Source: CAZILM01 sp964625325 | GTDB lineage: Bacteria > Patescibacteriota > Saccharimonadia > Saccharimonadales > CAYVSP01 | Length of the DNA: 25,417 nt | Reading direction: 5' to 3' | NCBI GenBank assembly: GCA_964625325.1 | Contig: CAZVBA010000007.1 | Coordinates: 1 to 25,417, forward strand | Shown here: positions 7,103 to 15,215 of the stretch, piece after piece | Layout: every line of letters starts with the position of its first letter | How positions within the stretch are numbered: the stretch's first letter is position 1 | Notes under the pieces: generated by a model | What the model was told of the DNA's origin: nothing | Databases searched by the model: none | Seen by the model: the letters and a program-made list of their open reading frames with translations, nothing else | Position numbers and translations under genes: made by a program

Positions 7103-8322
7103 TGAGATTCAAATATACTGCTCTCAAAGAAGGTAAAACCATCACCGGCGTAAGTGAGGCTGCCGACAAAGAGGCTCTGATAGCCAACCTACATCGCCAG
7201 GATATCCGCCCGCTGATTATTAAAGTCGACAATGGCAAAACCGGGCTATTAGAGAAACTCAAGCCCAAACAAAAGGTCAAACTTAAGGATTTGGTGCTGT
7301 TTACGCGTCAACTTTCCACCATGATCTCGGCCGGCGTGCCATTAACGAGAGCCCTGTCGACGCTGCAAGCCCAGACCGACAATAAGTTCTTTAAAACAGT
7401 CGTGGCCGATATTACCAAAGATGTTGAAGGCGGCCGCGCGCTGGGCGACGCTTTCATGAAGTATCCCAAAGTTTTTTCGGAGGTCTACGTCAACATGGTC
7501 AAGGCTGGTGAAGCCGGCGGTATCTTGGACGATATTCTCAAACGGTTGGCTAGCCAGGTTGAGCAAGATGCCAGCATTCGTAAAAAAATTAAGAGCGCCA
7601 TGATGTATCCGACCGTTATCCTGTGTATCACTGTCGTCGCCTTTTTTGGCATCATGATGTTCGTAATTCCTAAAATCAGCAAGATTCTTAAAGATCTGGG
7701 CGGGCCGAAGGCCAAGTTACCCATCTATACCCAAGTCATGCTCAATATCAGCAGTTTTATGCAGCACAATATTATCTATATTATTCCTGTCCTGGTCGGC
7801 CTAATCTACGCCACGCGGCGCTACGTTAAAACACCGGGTGGGCGATACAAACTTCATGGCCTACTACTGCGTATACCTATCCTCAACAATATAATCATTA
7901 AGGTTGCGGTGGCCCGTTTTGCGCGAACCTTTGCGTCGCTCATGTCATCCGGTGTAGCCGTACTTGAGGCGCTGGAAGTAACCGGCGGCGCAATTGGCAA
8001 CAAGGTTATCGAAGCCGAGCTCGTGGCCGCTGCCAAAGAAGTTAAAAACGGTAAGCAGCTAAGCGAACCATTGGCTAACGGCACTCATTTTCCGCCCATC
8101 GTCAGCCAGATGTTGGCTATCGGCGAAGAAACTGGCCAGATTGATACCATTCTAGTCAAAGTCGCCGACTTTTACGAGGAAGAGGTCGAGACAATTATCG
8201 ACGGATTAAGCTCCATTATTGAGCCCCTAATGATCGTGGTCCTCGGTAGCTTGGTGGGCCTAATTGCCGCCAGCGTCATGGGCCCAATCGCCAGTCTAAG
8301 TAAAAACATCGGCAATAATTAG
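7102..8322 (+). CDS. pilC: PilC inner-membrane platform protein (GspF family)
   Basis: PilC is the polytopic membrane platform on which PilB builds the pilus. It has two tandem T2SSF domains: the first has LVLFTRQLSTMISAGVPLTRAL and MVKAGEAGGILDDILKRLA, the second has VARFARTFASLMSSGVAVLEAL and MLAIGEETGQIDTILVKVADF. Three membrane segments are visible (around residues 170-192, 215-235, 375-395). At 406 residues it has typical length. Its ATG overlaps the pilB TAA, so the two are translationally coupled. I see no clear terminator after it. Confidence 0.96.
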   Translation: MRFKYTALKEGKTITGVSEAADKEALIANLHRQDIRPLIIKVDNGKTGLLEKLKPKQKVKLKDLVLFTRQLSTMISAGVPLTRALSTLQAQTDNKFFKTVVADITKDVEGGRALGDAFMKYPKVFSEVYVNMVKAGEAGGILDDILKRLASQVEQDASIRKKIKSAMMYPTVILCITVVAFFGIMMFVIPKISKILKDLGGPKAKLPIYTQVMLNISSFMQHNIIYIIPVLVGLIYATRRYVKTPGGRYKLHGLLLRIPILNNIIIKVAVARFARTFASLMSSGVAVLEALEVTGGAIGNKVIEAELVAAAKEVKNGKQLSEPLANGTHFPPIVSQMLAIGEETGQIDTILVKVADFYEEEVETIIDGLSSIIEPLMIVVLGSLVGLIAASVMGPIASLSKNIGNN

Positions 8323-8389
8323 AATGACTATTTCGCGTTACGTCTAGTTAAGTGTATAGTCAAGCATAAGTACTTAAGGTAGTGAACCT
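8323..8389 (+). promoter_or_regulatory. Putative promoter and ribosome site of the S53 peptidase gene
   Basis: TATAGT (8355-8360) is preceded directly by TG. It is followed by a TTAAGGTAG ribosome-site-like stretch ending about 8 nt before the GTG start. The box placement predicts a roughly 23-nt leader. The -35 is not obvious. Confidence 0.45.
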
Positions 8390-10414
8390 GTGACACGGAC
8401 CAAACATAGACATATGGAACCACAAGACCAAAACCAGCCGCTGACACCCCGTTCTTCTCACTTGCGACGCTGGCTCAATCACTTTCAGTCTAAGAGTCGT
8501 AGCTTCCGCGCATTGGTGTTCATAATCGCATTTGTCGGTTTCGGGTCAGTCATTTTGTTTTCGCTGGCCGCACCCGACACCGAACCGCCGGTCAATCGAA
8601 CCGATAGTGGTATTCATCAGCATGTTGGGCCACACGGTGAACTGACCCAAAATGTGTGTTCTACCAAACTTAGTAAAGGTCAGGTCAGGTGTTTAGCTAC
8701 TCTCCGAATCGACGCCAAGGCTAAGACCGCCAAACCCAAGGGCAAGAAAAGTACCGGAGTATCTCCAAGTGGCCTGCCTGGCAACTGCGCAGACGGCACC
8801 ATCTTGGGAAACTGTGGAGCCTATGACCCATCATATATACAATCGGCCTATAACTTAACCGCTGCCTCAGCCACCAAAGGTGTTGGTCAAACCGTGGCTA
8901 TCGTTGACGCGTTTGATAACCCCAACGCCGAAAGCGATATGGTAACCTATCGCGCCCAGTTTGGCCTGCCACCTTGCACCACCGCCAATGGTTGTTTCCG
9001 TAAGGTGGATCAGCACGGTGGCGCAAACTTTCCTACGTATTACGGTGCTTGGGCAGGTGAGATATCACTGGATATTCAAATGGTCAGCGCGGTCTGCCCA
9101 AACTGTCATATCTTGCTGGTTGAGTCCGACACCAGTGCCTTCAGTGATCTTGGCGCAGCCGTGAATGAAGCCGTGGCGCTCGGTGCGAATGCCGTTAGCA
9201 ATAGCTACGGTACTTTTGGTTACAATCCAACTACCGACCCGCAGCGGGCTCAGCAAGAAAGTGCTTACACCCATCCGGGAGTAGCTATTACGGCCAGCAG
9301 TGGCGATGATGGTTATGGAGCTCAGTTCCCCGCCACCTACCCCCAAGTAACAGCCGTCGGTGGCACCAGTTTGAATCAGATTGGCAATGCCGGTAGTCGC
9401 AATGCTACCGAAACCGTCTGGCGCTATGGTGGCAGTGGTTGCACGTTCTATGCGCCAAAGCCAACTTGGCAACATGATGGCGGTTGTAATTCACGGATTG
9501 AGGTTGACGTCGCTGCTGTAGCCGACCCCGCGACGGGCGTTTGGGTCTATGATGCCCGTTGGAGTTCCGGCTGGTCTATTTATGGTGGTACAAGCGCCTC
9601 GGCACCGATTATCGCAGCAGTCTATGCGCTGAACCAAAACCCCAATGGCACACAGATTGCTGCCGATTCGGCACCCTATGGCAACCCGAGTGCTTTATTT
9701 GACATCACTGCCGGCTGCAACGCTAGTACTTGCGCCAGTTATCTGAGCGTAGCCGGGCCAGGATACGACGGCCCAACTGGTATGGGCGTACCTAATGGCA
9801 TCGCCGCCTTTAGTTATCTATACGGTGTTCCTTTTTCGACCGGAGGAACCACATCACCGCCCATCACCAGCACCGACACAACTGCTCCCTCCGTAGCCTC
9901 AAACCTCGGCGTCACATTTACTAGTTCTAGCCAAGCCACCCTTAGCTGGCTGGCCGCAACGGATAACGTCGGAGTTGACCACTATGACGTCTACGTCGGC
10001 AGTAATAAGCTGGATCCGGTGTCAGACCCCAATTTCGGTCTGACTGGACTACGGGCCAATACAAGTTACAGCTATTACGTTGTAGCCGTTGACGCGGCTG
10101 GCAATCGATCTGTCAACTCGACTAAATTTAGCTTTAAGACGCCTAATATTTCAGCCGGTAAGGGTTCACTGACTGGCACACTAATGGATTCCACTACTGG
10201 TAAGAGCATCACCGGTAAGGTTAGTTATCGCCTTAGTAGCGCCGCTTCAGGTAAGTCAGTTAATACCAGTTCCAGTGGCTACTTTGTTATTAATAACTTA
10301 GTGCCGGGCGCCTATACACTTACACTCAGTAAAACTGGCTATGTCTCCCAAGTTATTACCGTTACCGTGCTGGCTGACCAGACCTTGGTGCAGAACGGTA
10401 GTTTAGGATTATAA
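8390..10414 (+). CDS. Secreted sedolisin-type (S53) serine-carboxyl peptidase with FN3 and carboxypeptidase-regulatory-like domains
   Basis: A 674-residue extracellular peptidase. The N-terminal anchor is at residues 40-60 (ALVFIIAFVGFG..LAAP). The S53 triad is visible as E224 and D228 (GEISLDIQ) and S402 (GGTSASAP), with the oxyanion Asp at D306 (SSGDDG). Cys pairs in the catalytic domain suggest disulfides. An FN3 domain (about 490-585) and a carboxypeptidase regulatory-like beta domain (about 590-674) follow. There is little room for the large pro-domain usual in S53 enzymes. GTG is chosen because AAGG lies 8-14 nt upstream; the in-frame ATG at 8414 has no ribosome site. It sits between pilC and the major pilin, and the target is unknown. 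Confidence 0.9.
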   Translation: MTRTKHRHMEPQDQNQPLTPRSSHLRRWLNHFQSKSRSFRALVFIIAFVGFGSVILFSLAAPDTEPPVNRTDSGIHQHVGPHGELTQNVCSTKLSKGQVRCLATLRIDAKAKTAKPKGKKSTGVSPSGLPGNCADGTILGNCGAYDPSYIQSAYNLTAASATKGVGQTVAIVDAFDNPNAESDMVTYRAQFGLPPCTTANGCFRKVDQHGGANFPTYYGAWAGEISLDIQMVSAVCPNCHILLVESDTSAFSDLGAAVNEAVALGANAVSNSYGTFGYNPTTDPQRAQQESAYTHPGVAITASSGDDGYGAQFPATYPQVTAVGGTSLNQIGNAGSRNATETVWRYGGSGCTFYAPKPTWQHDGGCNSRIEVDVAAVADPATGVWVYDARWSSGWSIYGGTSASAPIIAAVYALNQNPNGTQIAADSAPYGNPSALFDITAGCNASTCASYLSVAGPGYDGPTGMGVPNGIAAFSYLYGVPFSTGGTTSPPITSTDTTAPSVASNLGVTFTSSSQATLSWLAATDNVGVDHYDVYVGSNKLDPVSDPNFGLTGLRANTSYSYYVVAVDAAGNRSVNSTKFSFKTPNISAGKGSLTGTLMDSTTGKSITGKVSYRLSSAASGKSVNTSSSGYFVINNLVPGAYTLTLSKTGYVSQVITVTVLADQTLVQNGSLGL

Positions 10415-10517
10415 CCAATACTTGACGCAGTTACGGTAATGCTTAATAATCTCTGTCAGACACTTGCCTGTTTTGGTAAGTTCTTAAAGTAAAAATAATC
10501 AAGGAGGGTGGGTCTCC
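10415..10517 (+). promoter_or_regulatory. Strong promoter and ribosome binding site of the major pilin
   Basis: TTGACG (10422-10427) and AATAAT (10445-10450) are separated by 17 bp, close to the sigma-70 consensus, and predict an mRNA start near 10457. A full AAGGAGG (10501-10507) lies 10 nt before the ATG. This is the best promoter and Shine-Dalgarno pair in the pilus region. Confidence 0.7.
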
Positions 10518-10970
10518 ATGACTTCACTAGAACGTAAACAACAAGGTTTCACAATTGTGGAACTTCTAATTGTGATTGTCGTAATCGGTATATTGGCCGC
10601 ATTAGTTATTACGACATTTACAGGTATTCAACAAAAAGCTCGTAATACAGAACGTACTACGGACATTAAGGCCTTACATGGTCAGGTGGAAGCTTACTAT
10701 GCTCAGAATGGTAAGTATCCAACTCTAGCCAACCTTAATGACTCTACTTGGCGTTCGACCAACATGAAGGGTCTAGACGCTGAAGCCTTAAAGGATCCTA
10801 AGGGTAGTGCTCAGACTCTAGTGGCTACACCAGCAGCTGATGGCTATAGCTATGCTGTTACAGCATCTGATGGTACAGCTTGTGATAACACCACTAAGGA
10901 CTGTGCTCAGTACACTCTGACGGCTACCTATGAGGGTGGTGGTACGTTTACTAAGACGAATTTGAACTAA
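10518..10970 (+). CDS. Major type IV pilin
   Basis: A type IVa-like prepilin of 150 residues. The leader MTSLERKQQG ends at the G10|F11 processing site, and the mature chain starts FTIVELLIVIVVIGILAALV with the conserved Glu5. After the N-terminal helix comes an alpha-beta globular domain (VEAYYAQNGKYPTLANL is a pilin-like alpha1-beta junction), with two Cys (ACDNTTKDCA) likely forming a small disulfide loop. Its own near-consensus promoter, strong ribosome site, strong terminator and many T-ending codons (GCT, GGT, ACT), unlike its GC-richer neighbours, point to high expression, hence 'major'. It would need a prepilin peptidase not encoded in the window. Confidence 0.92.
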   Translation: MTSLERKQQGFTIVELLIVIVVIGILAALVITTFTGIQQKARNTERTTDIKALHGQVEAYYAQNGKYPTLANLNDSTWRSTNMKGLDAEALKDPKGSAQTLVATPAADGYSYAVTASDGTACDNTTKDCAQYTLTATYEGGGTFTKTNLN

Positions 10971-10988
10971 GAATCGTTAACGGTAATC

Positions 10989-11019
10989 ATAAAAACTGGG
11001 GCAATGCCCCAGTTTTTAT
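10989..11019 (+). terminator. Intrinsic terminator after the major pilin
   Basis: A 13-bp perfect stem (TAAAAACTGGGGC paired with GCCCCAGTTTTTA) with loop AAT. The A-tract and T-tract on the two sides make it bidirectional in principle. It separates the pilin transcript from the downstream minor-pilin genes. Confidence 0.92.
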
Positions 11020-11020
11020 A

Positions 11021-11026
11021 TATAAT
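11021..11026 (+). promoter_or_regulatory. -10 box of the minor pilin operon
   Basis: TATAAT lies in the tail of the pilin terminator, with the ATG at 11038, so the predicted leader is about 5 nt. No ribosome site precedes the ATG. The -35 would fall inside the terminator hairpin and is not recognisable. Confidence 0.45.
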
Positions 11027-11037
11027 AAAGCACAAGC

Positions 11038-11493
11038 ATGATTAGATTGGCCAGCCTGCGCAACTCGCGCGGATTTACATCCGTTGAACTAATATTGGCT
11101 TGTATAATCTTTCCGCTCATCGTTGTTGGTTTGGCCAATTCGTTTGACGCCGTGCGTAAGGCCTATACAACCGCTAAACAATTAAACGAAGTTTATGCCG
11201 TTTTGAGCGCCTGCCCCGAACTTGACCGGGCCCTTGATTACACCAACTTGGTCAGCAACTCAGCGAACTGTTCGCCAAACAATACGTTTACGGCCGAGGG
11301 CGGCAGCGGCATTATCTACACCTATAATCCTACTCTGACTGTTACCGATACTTCTTCACTGGCCAGTAGCGATGCACTAAAGGCCGTGCCTGATTCTAAA
11401 GTCGTCGATATTTCGGTCAGTAACCTCAAAGGTAATGCCCCGCCACTGGAGCTGCGTATGCTCATTACCAGAAACGGAATCGCCCAACAATGA
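11038..11493 (+). CDS. Minor pilin-like protein
   Basis: A 151-residue prepilin-like protein. The leader MIRLASLRNSRG is followed by FTSVELILACIIFPLIVVGL, a class III signal with G12|F13 and Glu5. The remaining domain is small, Ser/Asn-rich and has two Cys (SACPEL, SANCSP). Such minor pilins usually prime or decorate the fibre, alongside the next two genes. It follows the major-pilin terminator directly and its stop overlaps the next ATG as ATGA. The name is by motif only, since the globular part has no recognisable match. Confidence 0.8.
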   Translation: MIRLASLRNSRGFTSVELILACIIFPLIVVGLANSFDAVRKAYTTAKQLNEVYAVLSACPELDRALDYTNLVSNSANCSPNNTFTAEGGSGIIYTYNPTLTVTDTSSLASSDALKAVPDSKVVDISVSNLKGNAPPLELRMLITRNGIAQQ

Positions 11494-12452
11494 GCACGAG
11501 CATTGGACCGCGCCAGCAAACACAACGGCAAAGCCGTTGGTTAAGCTGGCGTTTTTGGCGCAGTGTGGTGTCAGCGGCTCCAGTACTCCCTCGCCGTATT
11601 GCTTATACGACTCAGTCCGTGCTTCGCCGCTTCCTAACCCTGCATCCAAATCCAAAGCTCGTCTTGTCACAAAACGAAGTTATTAAAGATGAGGCGGGTT
11701 TTACGTTGGTCGAACTAGTTAGTGTGATGGCGGTCAGCGCCTTATTTTCCGGGTTGATTCTCTACTTTGGTTTCAGTTATTGGCGCTACAGCTCGTTCCT
11801 GGAAGCCGACCTTGATACTTTTGTATCGCGGTTGAATGCCCAGGATGTCGTCCGTGAATTAATTGGCACGACTTCGGGGCTGATTGGCCAAAATAGCATC
11901 CCTGACGCGCACGCCCTTAACCCTGACCCGACGGCCGGCAATAATTACTGGCTACAACTGCACGCCGTGCCTGGTAATACGACAATTGGCACCGCCAATA
12001 CAATAACGTCTCTTCTATATTTCCGCCGCTATAGCATCAATACTTCCAACGCCATTGTCATGAATGGCAGCCTGCCCTACGAAGACGAATATATCCTGTA
12101 CTTAAACGGTAGTACTAAACAAATGCTACTGCGCACTCTGGCCAATCCCAGTGCTGCCAACAACAAAATAAAGACCAGCTGCCCGCCGGCTTTGGCCACT
12201 GGCAGCTGCCCGGCCGACCGCGTCATTATTAGCGACATTAGTTCAATCGATGCCATTTACTACTCACGCAGCGGTAACAGTATTAATTATCAGTCCAGCA
12301 CCGATCCTAATACGGGCGCCTACAACGGGCCGGACTTCTCAGCCGTCGAAGCCCTGCAATACACCTTTCACATCACCAAGAAATCTTTGTTTATTACGTC
12401 TAATGGTACCTATAACGACACGATTGTACGCATCGCACTGAGGAATACTTAA
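11490..12452 (+). CDS. Prepilin-like protein with repeat-derived N-terminal extension
   Basis: The class III signal DEAG|FTLVELVSVMAVSALFSGLILYF begins near residue 66, with Gly before Phe and Glu5. The domain that follows is about 240 residues with a few Cys, as in PilW/PilV-type minor pilins. The 58-odd residues before it are encoded by dispersed repeat copy B and look non-native (Arg/Ser/Leu-rich). Translation from 11490 is coupled to the previous stop (ATGA). A TTG at 11664 would give a short leader of about 12 residues (LSQNEVIKDEAG) of normal prepilin type, but has no good ribosome site. Which start is used is undecided. The next gene begins 4 nt after the stop. Confidence 0.75.
   Translation: MSTSIGPRQQTQRQSRWLSWRFWRSVVSAAPVLPRRIAYTTQSVLRRFLTLHPNPKLVLSQNEVIKDEAGFTLVELVSVMAVSALFSGLILYFGFSYWRYSSFLEADLDTFVSRLNAQDVVRELIGTTSGLIGQNSIPDAHALNPDPTAGNNYWLQLHAVPGNTTIGTANTITSLLYFRRYSINTSNAIVMNGSLPYEDEYILYLNGSTKQMLLRTLANPSAANNKIKTSCPPALATGSCPADRVIISDISSIDAIYYSRSGNSINYQSSTDPNTGAYNGPDFSAVEALQYTFHITKKSLFITSNGTYNDTIVRIALRNT
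11506..11649 (+). repeat. Dispersed repeat copy B, inside the start of a prepilin gene
   Basis: It shares the exact 20-mer at 11570-11589 and the 23-nt block at 11613-11635 with copy A, and GCTGGCGTTTTTGGCGCA aligns with GCTGGCGCTCTTGGCGCA of copy C. The left part folds as a nested hairpin: outer CGCCAGC (11511-11517) with GCTGGCG (11545-11551), inner AACGGC-AAA-GCCGTT (11524-11538), followed by T5, so it resembles an intrinsic terminator. It lies 13 nt after the stop of the preceding gene. Confidence 0.85.
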
Positions 12453-12456
12453 TATT

Positions 12457-13896
12457 ATGAAGTATTTACCTATCAAACGTCAGCAAAACGGCATGGTTAT
12501 CGTCTCGATTTTGGTAGTAACCCTTTTTCTAACGACGCTTATTTACAGCCTGATAGTCTTAGCTAACGTCAACCTGACCCGGGCCCGCGGCCGCATTTTG
12601 TTGTTGCAATCTCAATACGCTGCCGAGTCTGGCGCCGATGCCGCCATTGCCGTCCTCAATAGCGGCAATGACACCTACACCGGCTCAGCCACTGAAGTGC
12701 AGGTTGTAGCTAACACACAATACAAAGCAACTTATACTGTGGCCGTAGTCAACGGCGCAACTGCCAAGGAGAGAGTAATCACCGCCGTGGGCCGCGTCTA
12801 CGCACCGGCCAACCGGTCGACGGCTAACTTTGTGCGCAGTATTGAAGTAACCTCTCAGCGGACATCGAGCTCGGTGGTAGTCTCGGGTGTGATTAGTCGC
12901 AATATTATCGAGGTCCAGAGCGGGGTCAAGAATGTTAAAGCCCAGAGCGTCTATTTAAATGGCTTTATTCACATGAACAAGAACACCACCAACTTAATCG
13001 CCGAAAATATTACGGCCGTCGGCAATGACGGCACAGCGACTAAGTGCTCGATTAGCGGCACCGGCAATTTAGTAAAACCGACTTCCTTCACCGATCCATC
13101 ACAGACCAAGACTAACATCACCGTCGGCGGCACCAACTGTATTTCACCGCCGGGTAATAGTTCTAACAGTAACTTTACGGTTCTAACTAACCAAACCGGA
13201 CTTTCTAAAGTACAGTCGACCTTTATCCCCTGGAACCAATACATGGATAACAGCTACCAAAACAACCCGACCGGTTGCAGCGAGTGGACGGCTGGTGGCT
13301 CGAGCGCCTCTATTACCATTCCCAACACCGGCAATACTAAAAAAACCCACTACCCGGACAGCGGCAGTAGCGTCAGTGCTTCTTGCGGCAGCGCCGGCGA
13401 CTTGGCGCTGGGCTCGCGCACCTACACAATTAAAGATCATGTCCATATTCGGGCTAATCTCTGTGCCGCCAGCGCCTGTACACCGACGTTTAATAACCCG
13501 GACAGCGGCGCGGCCAATGCCAAATACATCTTTATCGAGGGTACGGTTAATTTCGCCGGTGTTCAATCCACCCCGGGCAGCGGGCCGATTGTGCTGGTAG
13601 CCTACGGCTCAGACCCGGCCAGCAAGGCCAGCGCGTGTCCGTACGGCGGCGCCATGTATCTCGGTAGCACCGGAACAGTGAGCGCACCAGGTATTTATTT
13701 CCTGGCTTCCAACGGCCTCTGCCTAGACAACACCAAATTTACCAGCGCGCCAAACTTCGGGGGGTTGTCTGGCAAAAACATTTATCTATCTAATAGCCCG
13801 GGTAGTCCGTTTGATATTACGCTCGATTCAACCTTTCCGATTAACATTGTGCCCTTAGATTTGGCCTGGAAAGCCACCCGCTACCGAAGACTATGA
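12457..13896 (+). CDS. PilX-like pilus assembly protein
   Basis: A 479-residue protein whose N-terminus, NGMVIVSILVVTLFLTTLIY followed by the QSQYAAESGADAAIAVLNSG helix, is typical of PilX N-terminal domains: a single hydrophobic helix, then a conserved 'AAE-SG' stretch. A Gly precedes the hydrophobic segment (G12), but the pilin Glu5 is absent. The remaining region is beta-rich, Ser/Thr/Asn/Gly-rich and has about ten Cys, suggesting disulfides in a large extracellular domain that could sit at the pilus tip. It is the last gene of the minor-pilin set, starting 4 nt after the previous stop. Function is inferred from position and N-terminus only. Confidence 0.78.
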   Translation: MKYLPIKRQQNGMVIVSILVVTLFLTTLIYSLIVLANVNLTRARGRILLLQSQYAAESGADAAIAVLNSGNDTYTGSATEVQVVANTQYKATYTVAVVNGATAKERVITAVGRVYAPANRSTANFVRSIEVTSQRTSSSVVVSGVISRNIIEVQSGVKNVKAQSVYLNGFIHMNKNTTNLIAENITAVGNDGTATKCSISGTGNLVKPTSFTDPSQTKTNITVGGTNCISPPGNSSNSNFTVLTNQTGLSKVQSTFIPWNQYMDNSYQNNPTGCSEWTAGGSSASITIPNTGNTKKTHYPDSGSSVSASCGSAGDLALGSRTYTIKDHVHIRANLCAASACTPTFNNPDSGAANAKYIFIEGTVNFAGVQSTPGSGPIVLVAYGSDPASKASACPYGGAMYLGSTGTVSAPGIYFLASNGLCLDNTKFTSAPNFGGLSGKNIYLSNSPGSPFDITLDSTFPINIVPLDLAWKATRYRRL

Positions 13897-13962
13897 CCAA
13901 GCCAGACCGGCCCATTTGTGCTATAGTTACCCTTGAAGTTCTTATGCTTTTTGATGGGCAGC
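13897..13962 (+). promoter_or_regulatory. Promoter of the pilMNO operon
   Basis: An extended -10 box TGC-TATAGT (TATAGT at 13922-13927) predicts a start near 13934. With the ATG at 13963 this gives a leader of about 29 nt, with only a weak GATGGG ribosome site. Confidence 0.5.
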
Positions 13963-15030
13963 ATGAAAAATACGAATACTAATTTCTTCTATAAAGACAA
14001 ACCGCTGTTCGGTCTGGACATCGGCTACAGCAGCGTCAAAGTGATGCAGATTGAGAGCGTTAAGCAGGGTCACGCTGTCCTGGGCTACGGCGTTATTGAC
14101 TTTGATCCATCGGCTATCAAGGACGGTGTTATCGTTGAGCCGGAAGTTGTCGCGCGAGCCATACACAATCTGTTCGCAACCGGCATTGTCGGCACTATTA
14201 GTACCCGACGGGTAGCCTGTGCCATTCCGGCAGTCAGGACTTTCAACCGCAATATGACATTGCCTAAGCTGGAAACTAAAGATTTGGCCGAAGCCGTGCG
14301 TTTAGAGGCCGAGCAGTATATTCCAGTGCCGATTGACGAGCTCTACACCGATTTCCAGGTTACCAGCCGGACAGATAAGGAAATTGAGTTGCTAATGGTA
14401 GCCGCACCCAAAAAGATAGTTGATTCCTATCTGACACTGAGCCAAATTTTGGGACTCAACGTGGCCAGTATTGAAACCACCATCGCCGCCACCAGTCGTC
14501 TGTTCGTGCAGGCGGAGCGTAGTGATATACCGGCGGTATTGATTGACTTTGGTTCTATCTCGGCCGACATCACGATATATCACAACACCTTAGTCGTTAC
14601 CGGTACGGTACCCTGCGGCGGCGATGATTTTACAGATGTCATTGCCCAGAAATTGCACGTCAGTCGACCGGAAGCCCAGGTCATTAAAACAAAGTACGGG
14701 CTGGGGGCTAGCAAAAAACAGGCTGACATAACTAAGGCTGTTACGCCGCAATTGGAATTACTTATCAAAGAAATCCGCCGTATGATCCGCTATTACGAGG
14801 AGCGCTCGACCACCAAAGCGAAAATTGGTCAGATTGTTACTATGGGTGGTGGCGCCAACATGCCCGGCCTAAGTGAATTCTTAACCAGCAACTTGCGCGT
14901 CCCCGTCCGCATGTGCGACCCCTGGCAGAATCTCGATTTTGCCGGCTTGCAGCCGCCCAGCTCGGTTGAAAAAACAATGTATGTCACCGTGGCCGGGGCG
15001 GCCCTCCTAAACCCCAAGGACGCCACATGA
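13963..15030 (+). CDS. pilM: PilM, actin-like pilus assembly ATPase-fold protein
   Basis: PilM is a cytoplasmic actin-fold protein that binds the N-terminal tail of PilN and couples the alignment subcomplex to the motor. The ASKHA phosphate-1 motif GLDIGYSSVKVMQI, the PAVRTFNRNMTLPKL region, the second DFGSISADITIYH loop and the adenosine-site IVTMGGGANMPGL are all clear. I start at the Met of MKNTNTNFF rather than at upstream TTG 13933 or ATG 13954, since the latter add only MGS or hydrophobic residues; the choice is uncertain. The result is 355 residues, normal for PilM. Its stop overlaps a following ATG (ATGA). Confidence 0.93.
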   Translation: MKNTNTNFFYKDKPLFGLDIGYSSVKVMQIESVKQGHAVLGYGVIDFDPSAIKDGVIVEPEVVARAIHNLFATGIVGTISTRRVACAIPAVRTFNRNMTLPKLETKDLAEAVRLEAEQYIPVPIDELYTDFQVTSRTDKEIELLMVAAPKKIVDSYLTLSQILGLNVASIETTIAATSRLFVQAERSDIPAVLIDFGSISADITIYHNTLVVTGTVPCGGDDFTDVIAQKLHVSRPEAQVIKTKYGLGASKKQADITKAVTPQLELLIKEIRRMIRYYEERSTTKAKIGQIVTMGGGANMPGLSEFLTSNLRVPVRMCDPWQNLDFAGLQPPSSVEKTMYVTVAGAALLNPKDAT

Positions 15031-15215
15031 GCCTTTTGCACCGCACCAGCCTGTCGTCCAGCGTAGCTGACCATACCGCTGGCGCTCTTGGCGCATTACG
15101 GCGTCAGCTGCCTCTGTCGCTCGCTCACCGTATTACTTATACGACTCGCTCGCTCCTCGTTGCTTCCTTGTACTGCATCCAATTGCAAAACGCTCATATA
15201 GGAAAAGTTTTATGA
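15027..15215 (+). CDS. Short bridging ORF encoded by repeat copy C
   Basis: A 62-codon frame beginning in an ATGA overlap with the pilM stop and ending in another ATGA overlap with the pilN start. Its product (LGALRRQLPLSLAHRITYTT, then SLYCI) is almost entirely repeat sequence, and copies A and B do not keep the same frame, so a functional protein is doubtful. Its likely value is to carry ribosomes across the repeat so that pilN stays coupled to pilM. It could equally be a chance open frame. Confidence 0.35.
   Translation: MSLLHRTSLSSSVADHTAGALGALRRQLPLSLAHRITYTTRSLLVASLYCIQLQNAHIGKVL
15038..15182 (+). repeat. Dispersed repeat copy C, between pilM and pilN
   Basis: It shares the exact 18-mers at 15091-15108 and 15162-15179 with copy A. 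One extra base in the middle relative to A and B shifts the frame. The left part can form CCAGCG (15058-15063) paired with CGCTGG (15077-15082). The copy fills the 181-nt gap between pilM and pilN, genes that in most genomes overlap or touch. Confidence 0.85.
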
